DNA of 64,000 bases, taken from assembly GCA_003599475.1 (NCBI GenBank), contig QZKK01000232.1, positions 8,377 through 72,376 of the forward strand, in the 5' to 3' direction. This document shows positions 17,269 through 25,496 of this stretch, in pieces. The position numbers and the translations under genes were made by a program. Within the stretch, counting starts at the first letter, position 1. Each line of letters starts with the position of its first letter. The notes below the pieces were generated by a model. It made no database searches. It was not told the DNA's origin and saw nothing but the letters and a program-made list of their open reading frames with translations. The DNA comes from Desulfobacteraceae bacterium (GTDB lineage Bacteria > Desulfobacterota > Desulfobacteria > Desulfobacterales > SURF-15).

Positions 17269-17304
17269 AGTGAAGCATCTTTCGTCGGATGTTTCAAGCG
17301 GATT

Positions 17305-17589
17305 CTAATTGCGGTGGGGCACGAAACGCAAAAAGATCCTGTATTTTCCGGATGAAATATCGGCCGGGATGTTCGATCCGTCCGGAACCAGCAGAACCAT
17401 GACCCGACCTCCGGCGGGATCCGGAACGGCATTGGCATGCCGGCGCTCTCCCTCTCCGGGAGGGGTCTCTTTTCGCCTGCGGGGCTGGCGGATGTTGAGC
17501 ACTTTCGCCTCGACAAAGCCTGCTCCGACGCCGGGTCCCGGTTTGGGGGGCGGGCCGACTCTAGGGGCAGCACCGATTACGATTTCCAT
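17305..17589 (-). CDS. Small glycine/proline- and arginine-rich hypothetical protein
   Basis: 94 residues, MEIVIGAAPRVGPPPKPGPG at the start, basic in the middle (RQPRRRKETPPGEGERR), ending RFVPHRN. No domain recognised, no signal peptide. GGAGGAGC directly before the ATG is a near-perfect ribosome-binding site, which is the main support. It sits between the radical SAM gene and prmA on the same strand, 47 nt after the radical SAM stop, so it may belong to the same transcript. Confidence 0.55.
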   Translation of the reverse strand: MEIVIGAAPRVGPPPKPGPGVGAGFVEAKVLNIRQPRRRKETPPGEGERRHANAVPDPAGGRVMVLLVPDGSNIPADISSGKYRIFLRFVPHRN

Positions 17590-17636
17590 TAGCTCCTCCT
17601 GTCAAACCTTACCTATTCATTAGTATCGTCCGCCGC

Positions 17637-18944
17637 TCAAATTTTCTTGAACCGCTCTTTGGGAGGATTGAAGTAGCCGAAAATAAGCTCCGGAAATCTC
17701 TCTTCGATATGCTTGAGCAGGGCGGCCATCCCCATCGGTTCGCCCCCGGAAGGCTCGGTTTTCATCAGCCGCCAGTACTTCACTGGGTCGTAGTTGAGGT
17801 TCCGCCACTGGATCATGTGGATCGGATGATTGGAAAGAAATGAAACCAGCGAATCCCGCTCAGCCGGCGTATCGGTGAAACCGGGGCAGTTCAGGTAGTT
17901 GAGGGATACGAAAATCCCCCGATCGAGCGCAAGGGCAACACTTTTTTCGACGTCTGTAAACGTATAGTCGACGGGACCGAAATAGCGGTGGTAGCAGACA
18001 GGGCGACAGCTATTCATGCTGATCCGGAGGCTGTCCAATCCGGCATCTATCATCCGGCGGACTGCATCGGTGCGGCTTCCGTTTGTATTCATGTTGATGG
18101 TCCCCTGTCGTGTTTCGGTTCGGATCCTGCGGACCGCCGGCTCGAGGGTATCGACTGCCGTCAAGGGGTCTCCTTCACATCCCTGCCCGAAACTGACCAC
18201 TCCGTTTTTTACCCGTTCGATGTGGGCCAGCGCCACCTCGGCAATCTCATCCGAAGTCGGTGAGAAATCGATTCGATGCTGGCTGGCCGGAATTCCGCTC
18301 CCCTTCTGAAGCGACAGGCAGCCCAGACACCTGGCGTTGCAGCTTCGAGCCGAAGGCAGGGGGGCTTCGTATCTTCCCAGAAAGAAGTTTTTGGCCGCAG
18401 GACACCCGTAGGCGAGCGCACAGGTTTCCAGATGCTTCCGAAGCCGGTTTTTCGGCATCCGCTTCTGCATTTCACGGATCCCGGAGAGAACTTTTTCTCT
18501 TTTCATCTGTCGAAGATCCTGCCGTTTTTCGCGGTCTACCAGCAGGACGGCCGTTCGGAAGTTTCCGTTCCGGCAGCCCACGGCCCCATAGGCAAAAAGA
18601 GGGAGAGGCCCTGCCTCCGATTCTTCCCGATAGGCGGATACATGCGTCAGCACATATCCCGGAGAATTGAAGGCGGCCACCGGAAAGACGGGCTCTCCCG
18701 GGCGGTTCGGATTTTCGGTCAGCGTCTCGAATCTTTTTTCCGCGATATTGTAGGCAATCGGACTCCTGCCCGGCAGAAACATCAGCTCGCTGCCGTACGG
18801 AATCGGGCGGGTCGTATTTCCGGAGAGGACCACCCGGGTATCGCCGGACATCCCCACCGCCGAGTACCCGTCCAGTTCGAAGATACGCCCCTTACGGTCG
18901 GCCGCCAATGCCGTCAGGAAGGTGTCGTTGCTCTTTGAGGCCAT
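17637..18944 (-). CDS. Radical SAM protein with N-terminal extension
   Basis: About 435 residues. The first 180 carry no recognised domain but include FELDGYSAVGMSGDTRVVL, reminiscent of an N-terminal beta domain. The radical SAM core starts with SARSCNARCLGCLS (CxxxCxxC, about residue 200), followed by SFGQGCEGDPLTAVDTLEP, TINMNTNGSRTDAVRRMIDAG and LDSLRISMNS. This cluster binds 4Fe-4S and cleaves S-adenosylmethionine to a radical. The substrate is unknown; no maturase or peptide substrate is adjacent. AGGGGATC precedes the ATG. The gene is divergent from the sensor kinase. Confidence 0.85.
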   Translation of the reverse strand: MASKSNDTFLTALAADRKGRIFELDGYSAVGMSGDTRVVLSGNTTRPIPYGSELMFLPGRSPIAYNIAEKRFETLTENPNRPGEPVFPVAAFNSPGYVLTHVSAYREESEAGPLPLFAYGAVGCRNGNFRTAVLLVDREKRQDLRQMKREKVLSGIREMQKRMPKNRLRKHLETCALAYGCPAAKNFFLGRYEAPLPSARSCNARCLGCLSLQKGSGIPASQHRIDFSPTSDEIAEVALAHIERVKNGVVSFGQGCEGDPLTAVDTLEPAVRRIRTETRQGTINMNTNGSRTDAVRRMIDAGLDSLRISMNSCRPVCYHRYFGPVDYTFTDVEKSVALALDRGIFVSLNYLNCPGFTDTPAERDSLVSFLSNHPIHMIQWRNLNYDPVKYWRLMKTEPSGGEPMGMAALLKHIEERFPELIFGYFNPPKERFKKI

Positions 18945-19035
18945 CGCTGATCCCCTTGAATGGTTACCTTGACTTACCATGGAAAATTCCCTATTATCAA
19001 CACATTATCCTACAATCCCGGAGACGGCAAGACGC

Positions 19036-20457
19036 ATGAACCCGAATTCAGAAGAAAAAGTCAAACCGTTCAAGCTGGTCAAATATTTTGCTTTCTCCAG
19101 TCTGATCGTCATCTTTTTGGGCACCCTGGTTCTTTTCTGGATGAACACGCACTGGGCCAGGGCGCTCCGGCTCGAAGAGAGCGAAGACTATGCAAAGGTT
19201 TTGATTGAAAATCTCAACCATCAGGTTTTCCTGCAGTTTGCCCTTCCGGTTGCGATCAAGTACGGCAAAGTTCAGTTGAGAGACGAAGCCCAGTTCAACC
19301 TGATGGATCGGGTGGTACGGAATACGCTTAACAGCTTCAAGGTCGATGCCGTGAACATCTACGACTTCGACAACGTGATCTCTTACAGTTTCGATAAGGA
19401 ACTGATCGGCAAAAGCGGACTGGGCGGCGATATGTACAAAGCGGCAATCGATGGGAAATCCACCTCGAAGCTGGTTCAGAAGGGAAACCCGGTCGAGATT
19501 CTCCTCGGGATTCCCAAACAGATCCAGCTTTTCACCTTCGCGCCGGTCCGGATGGTATCCCAGATTTCAGAGATCTCCGGACCGGTATTAGGGGTCATCG
19601 AGATCGTACTGGATCTTTCCGAGGAATATAAAACCATTTTTCAGTTTCAGACCCGGATCATCTTTACCGGCACCGCGGTCATGGGCATTCTCTTTCTTGT
19701 GCTGCTGTTTGTCGTAAAGCGGGGAGAAACCATCTTCGAGAAGAGAGCGGAGGAACGGCTGCGGCTCAAGGAGCAGTTGAGCCGTGCCGAACGGCTTTCC
19801 GCTCTGGGGGAGATGGCCGCCAAGATTTCCCATGAGATCCGAAACCCTCTCGGAATCATCAAAATGTCCGCCGGGCTTCTGAAAAAGAAAATGGCCGCGC
19901 TCGATCCCGCCAATTCCGTACCGGATGTGATCGTCGAAGAGTCCGACCGGTTGAACAACATCATCACGGACTTTTTCAATTACGCCAAGCCGAGAAACCT
20001 CAAGCTCACACCCTGCAGGGTGCAGGAGGTTCTCGAAAAAAACCTCAATTTCCTGGCTCCCCAGGTGGATGAACAGGGGTATCGCATCAAGGCCCATTAC
20101 GAGCAGAACCTGCCTGAAATCATGGCGGATACGACGATGCTCTACCAGGCCTTCCTCAATCTTCTGATCAACTCCATGCAGGCCATGCCGACCGGCGGGA
20201 CGATTCGGGTGGAGGCGGCCTCCGACGGGAAGCAGGTTTGCATCACGTTTGAAGACGAGGGGGAAGGAATTCCGGATGACCTTCTGGAAAAAATCTGGGA
20301 GCCTTTTTTTACAACCAAGGAAAAGGGGACAGGCTTGGGGCTTGGGATCGTGAAAAACATCATCGATTCCCACAGGGGAACCATCCGGATCGAAAATCGA
20401 TCGACCGGGGGCGCCCGCGTCAATGTGCATCTGCCGGTCACCCAGGGGGTCAAATAA
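19036..20457 (+). CDS. Membrane sensor histidine kinase (NtrB/ZraS-like)
   Basis: About 473 residues. Two membrane helices (KYFAFSSLIVIFLGTLVLF near the N-terminus and IIFTGTAVMGILFLVLLFVV near residue 220) enclose an extracytoplasmic sensor region of about 160 residues. Cytoplasmic part: H-box AAKISHEIRNPLGIIKMS, N-box FLNLLINSMQAMP, G-boxes FEDEGEGIPDD and GTGLGLGIVKNII. It should phosphorylate the response regulator whose start codon overlaps its stop by one base. The ATG giving MNPNSEEK was preferred to one 57 nt upstream, which lacks a binding site. The signal sensed is unknown. Confidence 0.9.
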   Translation: MNPNSEEKVKPFKLVKYFAFSSLIVIFLGTLVLFWMNTHWARALRLEESEDYAKVLIENLNHQVFLQFALPVAIKYGKVQLRDEAQFNLMDRVVRNTLNSFKVDAVNIYDFDNVISYSFDKELIGKSGLGGDMYKAAIDGKSTSKLVQKGNPVEILLGIPKQIQLFTFAPVRMVSQISEISGPVLGVIEIVLDLSEEYKTIFQFQTRIIFTGTAVMGILFLVLLFVVKRGETIFEKRAEERLRLKEQLSRAERLSALGEMAAKISHEIRNPLGIIKMSAGLLKKKMAALDPANSVPDVIVEESDRLNNIITDFFNYAKPRNLKLTPCRVQEVLEKNLNFLAPQVDEQGYRIKAHYEQNLPEIMADTTMLYQAFLNLLINSMQAMPTGGTIRVEAASDGKQVCITFEDEGEGIPDDLLEKIWEPFFTTKEKGTGLGLGIVKNIIDSHRGTIRIENRSTGGARVNVHLPVTQGVK

Positions 20458-21839
20458 TGGAAACGGTTCTGATCGTAGACGATGAAAAAAATTACCCGCC
20501 GATCATTGCAGCGGTTCTGCAGGAGGAGGGGTATGAGACGCTTACGGCAAACAGCGGTCCGGAAGCACTGAGAGTACTTCAGAATTCGGATGTCGATCTG
20601 ATCGTCACCGACATGAAAATGCCGGGAATGGACGGAATGCTTCTGCTGGAAGAGGTGAAAAGACGGAACCCGGAACTTCCGGTCATCATGATGACCGCCC
20701 ACGGCACGGTGGAAAGGGCCGTAGAGGCGATGCAGAAGGGAGCCTACAACTACATCCTGAAACCGTTCGACAATGAAAGCCTCATTCTCTACGTCGGCAA
20801 GGCCTGTGCGATGTATCAGGTGGTCAAAGAAAACCGTCGGCTGCGAACGGCGGTTGAATCCATTTACAGATTCGGAAACATCATCGGGAAAAGCAAGGCC
20901 ATGCACGAGGTCTTCGACAAGGTCGTCAAAGTGGCTCCGGCGACCGCAACGGTCCTGATCGAAGGGGAAAGCGGGACCGGAAAAGAGCTTGTGGCCAAAT
21001 CGATCCACTTCAACAGTCCGAGAAGCGACAAGCCTTTCATCGCCGTCAACTGCTCGGCATTGGCCGATACGCTTCTGGAAAGCGAGCTGTTCGGCCATGA
21101 GAAGGGGGCCTTTACCGGCGCCATCTCCATGAAAAAAGGCCGTTTCGAATTGGCCGACGGCGGCACGCTGTTTCTAGATGAAATCGGCGAGCTTTCCATG
21201 AGCCTCCAGGTGAAACTGCTCCGAGTGCTCCAGGAAAAAATGTTCGAACGGGTCGGGGGCACCCGGCCCATCAAGGTCGATATCCGATTGATCGCCGCCA
21301 CCAACAGAGACCTCAAGGAAGAGGTCGAACGGGGGCGATTCCGGGACGACTTGTATTTCCGGCTGAATGTGGTGCAAATCCAGCTTCCGCCGCTTCGAAA
21401 ACGAACGGAAGACATCCGGATGCTGGTACACCATTTCATGAAAAAATACGCGAAGGAGCGCGCCTCGGACCGGCCGATTACAGGCATCGATCCGGAAGCC
21501 GAACGGCTGATTCATCGATATAGCTGGCCCGGCAATGTGCGGGAACTGGAAAATGTCATCGAACGCGCGATGATCCTGTGTCCGGGAGAAACCATCACCG
21601 CTTCGGATTTGCCGAAAAATTTCGTGGACAACGTCAACAGTTTCCTCTCGCTGGAAGAAATTCCGGTCAACGCCCCTTTGTACGAGACCCTGGCCACGAT
21701 CGAAAAAAAGCTGATCGAAAGGGCGCTGCAGCAGTCCAACAACGTGCAGTCGCACGCAGCGGAGCTGCTCGGGATCGGCAAAAGCGGGCTGAATCAGAAA
21801 ATCAAAAAATTCCGCCTGGAGGTAGGAGGCAGGGAGTAA
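20457..21839 (+). CDS. Sigma-54-dependent NtrC-type response regulator
   Basis: 460 residues: a receiver domain (VLIVDDEKNY; phosphoacceptor Asp in VDLIVTDMKMPGMDG; Lys in YNYILKPFDN), an AAA+ central domain (Walker A GESGTGKELVAKSIH, GAFTGA loop for contacting sigma-54, GGTLFLDEIGELS, arginine-rich LRKRTEDIRML) and a Fis-type helix-turn-helix at the end (SHAAELLGIGKSGLNQKIKKF). It activates sigma-54 promoters after phosphorylation by the kinase encoded immediately upstream. Start and kinase stop overlap as TAATG. Targets are not evident in the window. Confidence 0.93.
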   Translation: METVLIVDDEKNYPPIIAAVLQEEGYETLTANSGPEALRVLQNSDVDLIVTDMKMPGMDGMLLLEEVKRRNPELPVIMMTAHGTVERAVEAMQKGAYNYILKPFDNESLILYVGKACAMYQVVKENRRLRTAVESIYRFGNIIGKSKAMHEVFDKVVKVAPATATVLIEGESGTGKELVAKSIHFNSPRSDKPFIAVNCSALADTLLESELFGHEKGAFTGAISMKKGRFELADGGTLFLDEIGELSMSLQVKLLRVLQEKMFERVGGTRPIKVDIRLIAATNRDLKEEVERGRFRDDLYFRLNVVQIQLPPLRKRTEDIRMLVHHFMKKYAKERASDRPITGIDPEAERLIHRYSWPGNVRELENVIERAMILCPGETITASDLPKNFVDNVNSFLSLEEIPVNAPLYETLATIEKKLIERALQQSNNVQSHAAELLGIGKSGLNQKIKKFRLEVGGRE

Positions 21840-21840
21840 G

Positions 21841-22110
21841 AAAAATTCGAAATCCGAATACCCGCCTGCCATAGCGCTTGGAATGTCCTCATGAACACAA
21901 GGTAGGCATTAAGCAAACGCCCCTTGTATGTAAACCCTCTGGCCGGGCTGCGGCGGGCAGGTCGAAATCCGAAACAAATTCAAAAACTCCAAATTCAAAT
22001 ACCAAAACAATTCCGGGCAGGTGCTCTACACGTCGGCTTTCATTTCGGTCATTCGAATTTTGTTCATTTCGATATTGTTTCGGATTTCGGGATTCGTGCT
22101 TCGGGTTTAT
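21841..22110. repeat. Inverted 'CGAAATCCGAA' word-repeat element
   Basis: Left arm CGAAATCCGAAACAAATTC with further AAATTCAAATACC words near 21960-22010; right arm GAATTTTGTTCATTTCG and TATTGTTTCGGATTTCGG near 22055-22095. The arms are imperfect reverse complements. They lie between the response regulator and the convergent TPR gene and could act as a transcription stop or be a relic mobile element. Confidence 0.6.
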
Positions 22111-22117
22111 GATCGTG

Positions 22118-22795
22118 TCAGGCTGCCAGCCGCTCCTTGACCAGTTCCGTATAGGAGGAGTCCGGGTAATCGGACAGGATCTTCTGGAACGCCTCACGGC
22201 TCTTTTCCGGTTTTCCGAGCTCCGCGTAGAGAATTCCCAGGCTGAAAAGCGCTTCGTCTTTCATATAAGCATCGGGATCGGAAACCATCGCTTCGAACTG
22301 CTCGGCTGCGGCTTGAAAATCCTTTTTTCCCTGGTACGCATATCCGATGCTGCTGCGGATGAGGGTTTTGAGAGAAGGATACTCGCTGAAGTCTTCCAGG
22401 GCCTTCCGATAATTTTCGATGGCTGGATCGTATTCACCCGCCTCATAGAGAAGATTCGCATAGAGGAGGCGGGCCATCTTCCCCCCATGGTAATTCGAAT
22501 ACTTATCGACAACCTTCTGAAACTCCTGCTTCACCGCCGGAAGATCCTTTTTTTCTGCGCCTGAAGACTCGTATCGGGCCGTCGCCTGCCGGAGCGCGGC
22601 GGATGCCTGACCCTCCTTCCAACCCCGGTAGTACCGGATGCCTGAAACCGCAAGGACGGCCACCATCAGGGCGGCTGTCCCATAAAAGATCGGGTTTCTG
22701 TATTTTCTGGCAAATTGAATGATTTTGCCCGTAAGGGTCATGAATTCATCCGGCTCTTTGAGCAGCTCTTTCCGTGTGATCCGCTTCTTAACCAT
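22118..22795 (-). CDS. TPR protein with single N-terminal membrane anchor (YfgM-like)
   Basis: About 225 residues. One membrane helix (NPIFYGTAALMVAVLAVSGI, residues about 34-53) after a short basic cytoplasmic tail, then tetratricopeptide-like repeats: RLLYANLLYEAGEYDPAIENY, SSIGYAYQGKKDFQAAAEQF and EALFSLGILYAELGKPEKSREAF. This layout resembles YfgM/AncP-type proteins that sit on the periplasmic side near the translocon or envelope complexes. GGAGG lies 12 nt before the ATG. Partner unknown; assignment by architecture only. Confidence 0.75.
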   Translation of the reverse strand: MVKKRITRKELLKEPDEFMTLTGKIIQFARKYRNPIFYGTAALMVAVLAVSGIRYYRGWKEGQASAALRQATARYESSGAEKKDLPAVKQEFQKVVDKYSNYHGGKMARLLYANLLYEAGEYDPAIENYRKALEDFSEYPSLKTLIRSSIGYAYQGKKDFQAAAEQFEAMVSDPDAYMKDEALFSLGILYAELGKPEKSREAFQKILSDYPDSSYTELVKERLAA

Positions 22796-22909
22796 TCCTT
22801 CTGCTAACCTCCAATCTGACTGGCAAATGGGAAGGATGGAATATCCCACCCTTCCAAAAGAAGTTCATGTATACCCCGGTTCGAAAGAAAACGCAACGGG
22901 ATGCGCACC

Positions 22910-23350
22910 TTACCAGACCAGAGACTTGTGTATCCACCCTTCGTCTCCATCCGCATGCTGTACATGGATCCAGCTTCCTTCGGTTTTAATGACCTTGAAT
23001 GAAATCCCCGGCCCGACGGAGAAGGCGACCTCGAACTGGCTGCCCGGGCCCTTGCGGATGTTGTTTTTTTCCTTTGTGGTGATAACGGTGGGGGTCTTAT
23101 CGATCAGGGAAGTGTGAATCCACCCCTGGTCTCCTTCGAAATCCCGAAAAAAATACCAGTTTCCCTTTTTTACGGTGACAGAAATCGGATAGTGCTGTTG
23201 GACTTGCCAGAGCCATTCATGTTGGGTTCCCGGCCCGGATCGGATGTTTGCCTTCGGCGCGGAAACCGCGTACCGTTCGGAGGAAGCGGATGCAGACGCC
23301 GTTGCCGCAAAGAACACGCAGATCCAGGTTATCAGAAGGCCTTTACCCAT
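22910..23350 (-). CDS. Secreted protein with two SH3-like domains
   Basis: About 146 residues. Signal peptide (LLITWICVFFAATASASA) followed by two bacterial SH3 (SH3_3-like) repeats: ANIRSGPGTQHEWLWQVQ to GDQGWIHTSLI and NNIRKGPGSQFEVAFSVG to GDEGWIHKSLVW. Such domains bind cell-wall peptides or act as envelope stress sensors. The start at MGKGLL was selected because it begins a good signal peptide; the longer frame reads into a repeat. About 115 nt upstream of the TPR gene on the same strand, so the two may be cotranscribed. Confidence 0.85.
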   Translation of the reverse strand: MGKGLLITWICVFFAATASASASSERYAVSAPKANIRSGPGTQHEWLWQVQQHYPISVTVKKGNWYFFRDFEGDQGWIHTSLIDKTPTVITTKEKNNIRKGPGSQFEVAFSVGPGISFKVIKTEGSWIHVQHADGDEGWIHKSLVW

Positions 23351-23387
23351 CCTTGCCGGTCTCCATTTCGATTTTCCTTTAACCCTC

Positions 23388-23478
23388 GGCCACAAAGACA
23401 CGAAGGGACGAAGAAGATATCGATGAAAGCCTCTTAAAATTGCACAACCTCCGTGTCTAAGTGCCTTGGTGGCTAAAG
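23388..23478. repeat. Inverted 'CACGAAG' word repeat
   Basis: Left arm GGCCACAAAGACACGAAGGG, right arm CCGTGTCTAAGTGCCTTGGT followed by GGC. The two are imperfect reverse complements, about 40 nt apart. Member of the same family as the elements near 16.1, 43.3 and 48.3 kb. Confidence 0.65.
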
Positions 23479-23491
23479 ATTGCGATTCTCA

Positions 23492-24424
23492 TTACCGGAG
23501 GGCGAATGCCCGTCGGGGTCGATCCAGCCGGGTGATGCCGGCTTCCTTTGCCGCGAGCAGCGCGGCTTCATACTCTTTCCGGGCGGGCGCGGCAGACAAT
23601 TCTGGGATTTCCCAAGCCCTCCCACAAGGTCTGTACTGGGACATGATGTTTACATAGCTTCCGGTTGAAATTCGATCTGCAATGAACCGCATGACCTGCG
23701 GGGTGCCGGCAAGACCATTGGGAAGCACCAGGTGCCGGATGAGGAGTCCGCGCCTCGCGATACCGGAATCGTCGATGATCAGATCGCCGACTTGCCGGTG
23801 CATCTCTTCGAGCGCTTTCCGGGCGACTTCGGGATAATCTTTTGCCCTGCAGGTTTTTTCCGCAACGGCCGGGTCCCAGAATTTAAAATCGGGCATGTAG
23901 ATATCGAAGACCCCCTCCAGCAATCGGATCGTATCCACACTGTCGTAAAGACTCGTGTTGTAAACAAGCGGCACGTTGAGCCCCGAAGGAACAGCGGTTT
24001 CCAGTGCCGACAGGATCTGCGGAACCACATGGGAAGGCGTTACGAAATTGATGTTGTGACAGCCGGCTTCCTGCAGGGCAAGCATCGCCTGCGCTAGCTC
24101 GTCGCCGGTGACCTCTTCCCCGCAGCCCTCGTGGCTGATCTCGTAATTTTGACAAAACGTGCAGCGCAGGTTGCAGTGGGTGAAAAAAATCGTCCCGGAG
24201 CCGTGCCTGCCGACCAGCGGCGCTTCTTCCCCGAAATGCGGGTTGCAGCTTGAAACCAGAGCCTTGTGGCCCGTTCTGCAAATCCCTGTCGCTTCGGAGA
24301 GTCGATCGACACCGCATTTCCTCGGGCAGAGGGTACAGAATCGCAGGGTCTCGTACGCGGCTTTTCTCTTGGAGGCCAGCCGCCCGCTCTTGAACGTTTC
24401 GATATAGATCGGCGGAATATTCAT
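23492..24424 (-). CDS. Radical SAM protein, PflX/COG1313-like
   Basis: 310 residues. An N-terminal cysteine region (RFCTLCPRKCGVDRL and GICRTG) precedes the radical SAM motif FTHCNLRCTFCQNYEIS (CxxxCxxC, about residue 85). NINFVTPSHVVPQIL, VYNTSLYDSVDTIRLLEG and FDIYMPDFKFW follow as in the COG1313 group annotated as pyruvate-formate-lyase-activating-like proteins. The reaction of this group is not established. GGAG lies before the ATG. The Fur-FeoA gene is upstream on the same strand (58 nt), so iron-dependent expression is possible but not shown. Confidence 0.85.
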   Translation of the reverse strand: MNIPPIYIETFKSGRLASKRKAAYETLRFCTLCPRKCGVDRLSEATGICRTGHKALVSSCNPHFGEEAPLVGRHGSGTIFFTHCNLRCTFCQNYEISHEGCGEEVTGDELAQAMLALQEAGCHNINFVTPSHVVPQILSALETAVPSGLNVPLVYNTSLYDSVDTIRLLEGVFDIYMPDFKFWDPAVAEKTCRAKDYPEVARKALEEMHRQVGDLIIDDSGIARRGLLIRHLVLPNGLAGTPQVMRFIADRISTGSYVNIMSQYRPCGRAWEIPELSAAPARKEYEAALLAAKEAGITRLDRPRRAFALR

Positions 24425-24482
24425 GATCGATCTCCCGGCAGCAAGTATTCAACCCCGCCGATTGCAGCGAAGGGGGCCTGCA

Positions 24483-25190
24483 TCACTCTTCCTCCTCTGC
24501 GGGTTCCGGGGATGAGATCGATAGCCTCACCATGACCTTTTCAGCCAGGCCCCGCCCCATCACGAATCGCTTCCCCATCGAAGCGATCACCAGGCGCCCC
24601 TCCCCCATGTTGGTGATGACTTCGACCTGGTCTCCGATCCGAAGTCCCATGGTCATCAACCGCATGCGCGAGGTCGTACCACCGGTAAAATCGCAAACGA
24701 TCAGGCGCTCTCCCTGCTTTGCCATGGTCAGCGGCATCATATCCACGCGGCTGTTGAGACAGCCGTCGCAGATCCCGTAGAGCTCCATCTTGTGCTGGAG
24801 CATCAGAAACCCGTGGGAGGATGCGACCCGGACCTGCAGTTGCTCGATTGCTTCATCCGTAAATTCAAGGATTTTTCTGCACTTGATGCAGATCAGATGA
24901 TCGTGATGCTGGCCCAGATGCCGGTGCTCATACCGGACCTGGCCGTTATCGAACCTGTTTTTTTGGGCGAATCCGAAGCGGCACATCAGCTTGAGGGTGT
25001 CTCTGACGAAATCGGGCCCGTAGTCGAAGCGGCTTTCCTTGAGTTTCCGGCTCAGCTCGGCGGCGGTAACGTGGCCTTCGATCTGCAGAAAAACCTCCAG
25101 AATGTTGTATCGATCTTCAAACTGATCGATATGTTCCTGCTGGAAAAGCTTCTGGAGTTGCTCTTTTTCCCCGCGGTGAAGTGCAGGCAT
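24483..25190 (-). CDS. Fur-family regulator fused to a FeoA domain
   Basis: 235 residues. Residues 1-150 form a Fur-type repressor: winged helix (RYNILEVFLQIEGHVTAAEL), the hinge HRHLGQHHDHLICIKCRKIL, and cysteines in CIKC and ICDGC that would bind structural zinc. Residues 150-235 are a FeoA/SH3-like domain (LTMAKQGERLIVCDFTGGTT, RLMTMGLRIGDQVEVITNMG). A regulator with C-terminal FeoA recalls DtxR-type proteins, which carry a similar SH3-like domain; on a Fur chassis it is unusual. Likely senses iron or another divalent metal and represses uptake genes. The FmdB-like gene ends 2 nt upstream. Confidence 0.88.
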   Translation of the reverse strand: MPALHRGEKEQLQKLFQQEHIDQFEDRYNILEVFLQIEGHVTAAELSRKLKESRFDYGPDFVRDTLKLMCRFGFAQKNRFDNGQVRYEHRHLGQHHDHLICIKCRKILEFTDEAIEQLQVRVASSHGFLMLQHKMELYGICDGCLNSRVDMMPLTMAKQGERLIVCDFTGGTTSRMRLMTMGLRIGDQVEVITNMGEGRLVIASMGKRFVMGRGLAEKVMVRLSISSPEPAEEEE

Positions 25191-25192
25191 GG

Positions 25193-25438
25193 CTACTTCG
25201 AAGGACCGGGAAAATCATAGGTGGTGCAGGACCCCCCGGAGCAGCTCCGGGTTTGAACACGCGCATCGGAACCGGTGCTGCCGGTTCCGCCCATACAGTA
25301 GCCGGAAGCGCTCATCACGCGCTCGAACTGCTCCGAGCGGCAGGCTGGGCATTTCATCTCGGCTTCTTCATCTCCGCTTAAAACGAGGATCTCGAACAGA
25401 TTTTCGCATTTCAAACATCTGAATTCAAATATCGGCAT
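25193..25438 (-). CDS. FmdB-family zinc-ribbon protein
   Basis: 81 residues. MPIFEFRCLKCENLFEIL and KCPACRSEQFERV give two CxxC knuckles of the FmdB/CxxC_CxxC_SSSS family. The C-terminus is Ser/Gly rich with extra Cys (SCSGGSCTTYDFPG). Role in bacteria is unclear; proposed regulator. Of two nearby ATGs the second has GGGAG at 6 nt and is chosen. It stops 2 nt before the Fur-FeoA gene, so the two are almost certainly one operon. Confidence 0.85.
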   Translation of the reverse strand: MPIFEFRCLKCENLFEILVLSGDEEAEMKCPACRSEQFERVMSASGYCMGGTGSTGSDARVQTRSCSGGSCTTYDFPGPSK

Positions 25439-25496
25439 CGGCATCTCCCTGCTTTCTTGAAAAAGTTCCCCATTATGCCCATCGATTGCCGGATTG

